Positions 58,907 through 61,920 of a stretch of 61,920 nucleotides of DNA are shown in pieces. The stretch's first letter is position 1. Each line of letters starts with the position of its first letter. The translations under genes were made by a program, and so were the position numbers. Source of the DNA: an uncultured Bacteroidota bacterium (GTDB lineage Bacteria > Bacteroidota > Bacteroidia > Chitinophagales > Chitinophagaceae); the NCBI GenBank assembly GCA_903905065.1, contig CAIVEW010000112.1:1-61920 (forward strand), written 5' to 3'. Under the pieces are notes generated by a model, which had not been told where the DNA came from, did no database searches, and saw only the letters and a list, made by a program, of their open reading frames with translations.

Positions 58907-60768
58907 TGTGCACAAAATTGCGCAATGGCTGCCGCGGCATCTTTATAACCATGTTTCAGCGCAGCGTTAAAATCATTGCATGCGTTTTGTCCGGAACGAT
59001 ATTTGATAATTCCCCGGTAATAGAACGCTTCCCCATTGTTGCCATTGAGTGAAACTGCATAGTCCAGGTCTGCCAATGCCTGCGGATACCGGCTCATCTT
59101 CCCCAATACCAGTCCACGCCTGATATAAAACAATGGCTCGGTATTTTCATAAGTAATTGCCTCGGAATAATTGTCCAGCGCGGCTTGTACATTGCCCTGC
59201 TGCTCCAGGCAATCGGCTTTGACATAGTAGGCTCGTGCATTCTGAGGCTGATCGGCAAGTACCCTGTCGGCGTCTGCAATCGCAAGTGCTGGCTTACCGG
59301 TGCCTTCATATAGCATTGCCCTGCTGAAATAGGCCTTTGTATATTCCTTTATAGCAATACATCTATTGAGTGCATCCAGTGCATCCTCTACCCTCCCCTG
59401 ACGCAAATGAAGCGCACCTTTGTCGTACCATGCCTTGTAATTGTTTGGGTCTATCTGCACAGCTTTCGCGAGGTGCGTTTCGGCGACATTATATTCGCCC
59501 ATGCGTGTGTATAGCGCTCCCACGCTGTACTGCGCTACGGATGAGTTAGGGAAGGTATTGAGGATGGACGTAAAAAAATCCAGATCGGATAGCCAGATGT
59601 CGTTGCGGAAAAATGTCATTATCAATAAGACCAGTGCGACAATAGTTGTAATAATTGTTGCAACAAACAGTTTTGACACTCTTTGCAAGAGAGCAAAAAG
59701 ATAATAGACAGCCGGGAAAATGACACCAATTCCTGCAATATACAGGTATCGGTCTGCCATAAGGCATTCCCCAAATTGTATGAATTGCAGTACCAGAGCT
59801 ATGTTGACCGTATAGAACACAATACCCCCGGAGAGTACATACCATTTCTTGCGATAAGCAACGACAGCCAGCGCTGCGATGCCGATAGCAACTAGTAAAC
59901 ACAGATATTCCAGGATGCCTACTTCCAGCGGGTAGGGGTAGATAACCGAAAGTTTTGCCGGCACGAAAAGATGAACAATGTATTGTACATATGCGTCGGC
60001 TGCAAACAATAGGGTATTCAGCAAGTTATGCTCTGCGTGCATACCCAGCGCCTTTTCGGCGGCCTGGGCTTTAATTGCTACCAAGCCAAATACTATGCTG
60101 ATAACAAAAAGCGGCAGTTTTTCCAGCCACACTTTTTTGTTTCGCAGATCACGGGCAAGCCATAAGTCCACAGCTATCAGTGAAAGCGGGAGCGCTACTC
60201 CTATACCTTTAGAAAGCATTGCAGCCAAAGCAAGCAAAACTATAAATGTCATTTTCTTAAACGAAGGCGCCGCTACATGGCCTACATATTGTAGCAATGC
60301 CAGCAAATAAAAGAAAGTACACAGCAGCGCCTTTCGCTCTGCTACCCAGGACACACTTTCCGTTTCCACAGGATGGAGTACAAATATTAATGCAACAAAT
60401 AAACCTACCGCTTTGCGTGGCTGCAGCCGGTTAATGAAGAAGTAGAGTATAATAGCATTGCCTGTATGCAACAATATGTTGGTAAGGTGATAAACGAATG
60501 GCTGTAACCCACCGAACAAATAATCGACAGCATAGGAGCAAACCGTAAGCGGGTGATAATTGCCAATATAGAATTTCGAGAACCAGGCTGCAATATTTCC
60601 TGCGCTAAAACCTGTGATATCTCTGTTGTGAACCACGTATTCGTAGTCGTCCCACGATATGAAACCTGCATGGAATATTTTGCTGTATGCGGTAACTATA
60701 GCAACAACCAGCAAGCCGATGTGCAGCCATTTGTTGTTGAACCTATTTTTTGTTGCAAGAGCCGTCAT
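58903..60768 (-). CDS. TPR protein with a GT-C-like membrane domain, paralogue
   Basis: 621 residues. A polytopic domain of about ten helices with SWDDYEYVVHNRDITGF, YHPLTVCSYAVDYLFGG and LHPVETESVSWVAERK, then TPR units (AETHLAKAVQIDPNNYKAWYDKGALHL, AYYVKADCLEQQGN, ALADLDYAVSLNGNNGEAFYYRG). The same Asp-Asp near the first helix and the HPxxxE-S/T-V-x-W-x-A-x-R-K loop occur in the protein at 39668-41803, and in PMT/TMTC-like O-glycosyltransferases. Two such proteins in 20 kb suggest a glycosylation system for exported proteins, but substrates are unknown. It stands alone. Confidence 0.7.
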   Translation of the reverse strand: MTALATKNRFNNKWLHIGLLVVAIVTAYSKIFHAGFISWDDYEYVVHNRDITGFSAGNIAAWFSKFYIGNYHPLTVCSYAVDYLFGGLQPFVYHLTNILLHTGNAIILYFFINRLQPRKAVGLFVALIFVLHPVETESVSWVAERKALLCTFFYLLALLQYVGHVAAPSFKKMTFIVLLALAAMLSKGIGVALPLSLIAVDLWLARDLRNKKVWLEKLPLFVISIVFGLVAIKAQAAEKALGMHAEHNLLNTLLFAADAYVQYIVHLFVPAKLSVIYPYPLEVGILEYLCLLVAIGIAALAVVAYRKKWYVLSGGIVFYTVNIALVLQFIQFGECLMADRYLYIAGIGVIFPAVYYLFALLQRVSKLFVATIITTIVALVLLIMTFFRNDIWLSDLDFFTSILNTFPNSSVAQYSVGALYTRMGEYNVAETHLAKAVQIDPNNYKAWYDKGALHLRQGRVEDALDALNRCIAIKEYTKAYFSRAMLYEGTGKPALAIADADRVLADQPQNARAYYVKADCLEQQGNVQAALDNYSEAITYENTEPLFYIRRGLVLGKMSRYPQALADLDYAVSLNGNNGEAFYYRGIIKYRSGQNACNDFNAALKHGYKDAAAAIAQFCAH

Positions 60769-60862
60769 GGAAGGTCAAATATACTCAATAGACGAGCGAG
60801 TTGCCAAAGCACTGTTTTTCGAAAAACAACGGGCAATTTCAAATTTTCGAATTGCCATATTG

Positions 60863-61648
60863 TCAAATTACCCTCCTCACCATGCGCAAATTGTGCGTCC
60901 TTCTTTTCAGTGATACACTGATGATGCCGCCCTGGTCGATGCGGTCTATCACGACCCGGCCCGAAGTTTCGGTGGCGTGAATAATTGTCTGGTTGTAAAG
61001 GAGCATGCCTACGTGCGTGATACGGCCATCTTTTTCATCGAAGAAAGCGAGGTCGCCACATTCGGCATGTTGCAGGAAATCAACTACCGCTCCTACTTCT
61101 GCCTGCTGGCTGGCATCGCGGGGTAATTTATGATTGCATAATTTGAAAACCATTTGGGTAAGCCCGGAGCAGTCTAGTCCGGCCACGCTACGCCCGCCCC
61201 AGAGATAAGGGGCATGGAGGTATTTCATTGCAGCATCTTTCAGTGCCTCGCAGTTTAGAACTGCTTTCTTTATCACCAGTTTTTTTCCCTTGAATTTTCC
61301 CGGCTCATTTACGGGCACCAGGCTGCCAGCCCTCATGCTTACCAGTTCACTGCCCAGGGGTAATAGTGTTTCTCCTTCGGGCATTACCAGTTTGCCTGTA
61401 TGGCTTGCTGAGAGGTATTTTGTTTCCTTTCTGTATTCCTTCTTCTGCACCACCTTTAGTTGCGATACTTTGCACCACCCCTCATAGTCGTCCCACGCGC
61501 TGGCTATTTTCGCCCAGTCCTTATTGTTCACTTCCTGGATCTCTACCTTCTCGCCAAACAAAAGCTGGTTTACCTGTTCGGCCCGGTGGGAGGCTTCGCT
61601 CCTTACCGGCATCACCGGCACATTACAATATGCGTACGCTAGAACCAT
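60863..61648 (-). CDS. NlpC/P60 (C40) peptidoglycan peptidase with SH3 domains
   Basis: 261 residues. Residues 8-67 are an SH3-like wall-binding domain (VMPVRSEASHRAEQVNQLLFGE in parts, DDYEGWCKVSQL), followed by a second SH3-like region. The catalytic domain has Cys160 (GLDCSGLTQ), His212 (RITHVGMLL) and a third residue His224 (IIHATETSG). It resembles YkfC-type gamma-D-glutamyl-L-diamino acid endopeptidases that recycle or cut cell-wall peptides. No signal peptide is seen at the chosen start, so it may act in the cytoplasm on recycled peptides, or the start may be wrong. Confidence 0.85.
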   Translation of the reverse strand: MVLAYAYCNVPVMPVRSEASHRAEQVNQLLFGEKVEIQEVNNKDWAKIASAWDDYEGWCKVSQLKVVQKKEYRKETKYLSASHTGKLVMPEGETLLPLGSELVSMRAGSLVPVNEPGKFKGKKLVIKKAVLNCEALKDAAMKYLHAPYLWGGRSVAGLDCSGLTQMVFKLCNHKLPRDASQQAEVGAVVDFLQHAECGDLAFFDEKDGRITHVGMLLYNQTIIHATETSGRVVIDRIDQGGIISVSLKRRTHNLRMVRRVI

Positions 61649-61663
61649 TTTTGGGGAATTGGG

Positions 61664-61687
61664 AACCTGCCTGCCGGCAGGCAGGTT
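61664..61687. repeat. 24-bp perfect palindrome (variant)
   Basis: AACCTGCCTGCC followed by GGCAGGCAGGTT, flanked by G and C that extend it to 26 bp. Same family as 19592-19615. Confidence 0.7.
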
Positions 61688-61853
61688 CGTTGTTTGTAAT
61701 TTGGATTAAAGATACTATTCAATGCGCTCCTGTTTTGGATTTTGAGATTTTGACTTTAGAATTTACCTAAGACGTTTTAAACATTATGTATTTATATGTA
61801 TGGATTGTCCGTTTCTAAACCGAAATGTTTTGTTAACTTAGCACGCTAAAACT

Positions 61854-61889
61854 ATGCCCGACCATAATATTTTATTATTAAATATATAG
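61854..61889 (+). CDS. Possible 11-residue leader peptide
   Basis: ATG 61854 to TAG 61887-61889 encodes MPDHNILLLNI. Its stop codon overlaps the Shine-Dalgarno sequence (AGGAGG, 61888-61893) of the next gene, which could couple the two. The frame is short and could be chance. Confidence 0.25.
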   Translation: MPDHNILLLNI

Positions 61890-61899
61890 GAGGCCAAAC

Positions 61900-61920
61900 A
61901 TGAACATTTATCTAAAAAAA
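61900..61920 (+). CDS. Start of a gene cut by the right edge
   Basis: ATG 61900, first codons MNIYLKK. It is preceded by a perfect AGGAGG (61888-61893) at an ideal 6-nt spacing, which almost no other gene in the window has. The Lys-rich start could be that of a signal peptide. Only seven codons are visible. Confidence 0.5.

Overview
The window comes from a chromosome of the phylum Bacteroidota, most likely the Chitinophagaceae or a close relative. The signs are: promoters with the TAnnTTTG -7 box; almost no Shine-Dalgarno sequences; lipoproteins of the SCKKK type; secreted proteins ending in a type IX secretion (T9SS) sorting domain; and families largely confined to this phylum (DUF2851, DUF4296, DUF4835). 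Genus and species cannot be read from the sequence. No tRNA, rRNA, CRISPR array or complete insertion sequence was seen.

Layout. Positions 1-1340 are a scar-like region: a gene tail at the edge, a frameshifted small membrane gene, a small group of DnaA-box-like sites in AT-rich DNA, a 49-residue membrane protein and an N-terminal fragment of lipoyl synthase (lipA). Positions 1344-9989 hold ordinary genes: an outer-membrane protein, an OsmC-type peroxidase, lipoproteins, DUF2851, a two-domain peptide ABC ATPase, an AMP nucleosidase and an alpha/beta hydrolase, plus a toxin-antitoxin pair whose PIN toxin is truncated. A complete ParE/RelE-type pair follows at 10238-10758.

Positions 10950-15500 are a decayed prophage. 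It contains a baseplate-J-like fragment, a tail protein and a tail-fibre-like protein on the minus strand, two early phage-type genes on the plus strand, and an apparent deletion junction near 14690. At its left end a Dam-type adenine methylase gene and a small lipoprotein gene sit between GC-rich hairpins. Beside dam lies the most unusual element of the window: a segment of about 120 nt (11437-11559) that can fold into a three-hairpin multiloop closed by a 19-bp stem and locked by a 10-bp pseudoknot, directly downstream of a Bacteroidota promoter motif.

Positions 15950-31140 are mainly core genes: rpsA, a pterin dehydratase, a nucleotidyltransferase/partner pair, coaBC with DUF4835 and DUF4296, an aspartate-type aminotransferase, sucA, a compact ACP/ketosynthase/ketosynthase-like cassette resembling a minimal type II polyketide synthase, and ftsY. 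Positions 31197-42573 carry large surface or envelope proteins: a proline-rich membrane protein, an 1884-residue S8 protease with a T9SS signal, a TPR membrane protein and a membrane-anchored HExxH protein. Positions 42630-50490 hold a YciI-like protein, metK, a Gly/Asn/Ser/Gln-rich BON protein, tiny membrane proteins, a T9SS-exported hydrolase and a PEBP-like lipoprotein. Positions 50643-61648 hold another T9SS protein, a signalling group (REC-PAS histidine kinase, LuxR-type regulator, PAS histidine kinase), a GlsB/YeaQ-type protein, a second TPR membrane protein and an NlpC/P60 peptidase. At the right edge a gene begins behind a perfect Shine-Dalgarno sequence, which is rare here.

Several dispersed repeat families (24-bp palindromes, CCTCTCC hairpins, GTAAGTC tandem repeats and an AATCA/GTTCAGAC element) lie between genes. 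One of them is translated inside the ABC ATPase.
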